From positions 1 through 5,639 of the forward strand of contig CAMCIP010000152.1 of assembly GCA_945874855.1 (NCBI GenBank): 5,639 nucleotides of DNA. Reading direction: 5' to 3'. Below, piece by piece: positions 5,629-5,639 of the stretch. Position numbers and translations under genes: made by a program. Position 1 is the stretch's first letter, and each line of letters starts with the position of its first letter. The notes under the pieces are model-generated. The model was not told the origin of the DNA and ran no database searches. It saw only the letters and a program-made list of their open reading frames with translations. Source of the DNA: Brevundimonas vancanneytii. GTDB taxonomy: Bacteria > Pseudomonadota > Alphaproteobacteria > Caulobacterales > Caulobacteraceae.

Positions 5629-5639
5629 GCGCGCTGGAA
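5625..5639 (+). CDS. Start of a further gene, probably the ABC ATPase subunit (partial)
   Basis: Only five codons are visible (MSALE). The ATG overlaps the permease stop as ATGA (5625-5628), and GGAG at 5612-5615 stands nine bases upstream, so translation starts here are well supported. Binding protein and permease genes of this type are usually followed by the ATPase gene (BtuD/FecE-like). The product is assigned by position only; no domain can be seen. Confidence 0.55.

Overview
The window is very GC-rich and densely coding, with strong G/C preference at third codon positions. The protein families (a DASKK/DPPKYGRGP-type RNA methyltransferase, a GGTSNHFR-type membrane glycosyltransferase, a TetR regulator and a FecCD permease) suggest an alphaproteobacterium. 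Brevundimonas or another member of the Caulobacteraceae is my best guess; this is inferred from gene character, not from a search.

The layout is two divergent transcription units back to back. Leftward (minus strand), from about 3082 to the left edge, run a family 2 membrane glycosyltransferase (1664-3082), a class I SAM-dependent RNA methyltransferase of the RlmI-like type (738-1667), and a SpoU/TrmH-type 2'-O-ribose RNA methyltransferase cut by the window edge (1-741). Rightward (plus strand), from about 3171, run a TetR/AcrR regulator with a WHG-type C-terminal domain (3171-3833), a BtuF/FhuD-type substrate-binding lipoprotein (3830-4642), a FecCD/BtuC-type permease (4639-5628), and the first five codons of another gene (5625 on), by position most likely the ABC ATPase. 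The right half is therefore a regulator plus uptake operon for a metal chelate: cobalamin, heme or a ferric siderophore. The sequence does not say which.

All five gene-gene junctions are 4-base ATGA or GTGA start/stop overlaps, which implies two tightly coupled operons. The only non-coding space is about 90-120 bases between the divergent units (3083 to 3170 or 3200). It holds an inverted repeat whose two arms each contain a TTGGC -35-like core, one facing each way. This is a reasonable candidate for a TetR operator controlling both operons.

The other odd spot is a short hairpin-forming, in-frame insertion in the linker of the RlmI-like methyltransferase (about 1257-1299). It looks like a small palindromic element captured inside a coding sequence. 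Otherwise the window is ordinary chromosomal content: I see no RNA genes, insertion sequences, CRISPR arrays, phage genes or terminators.
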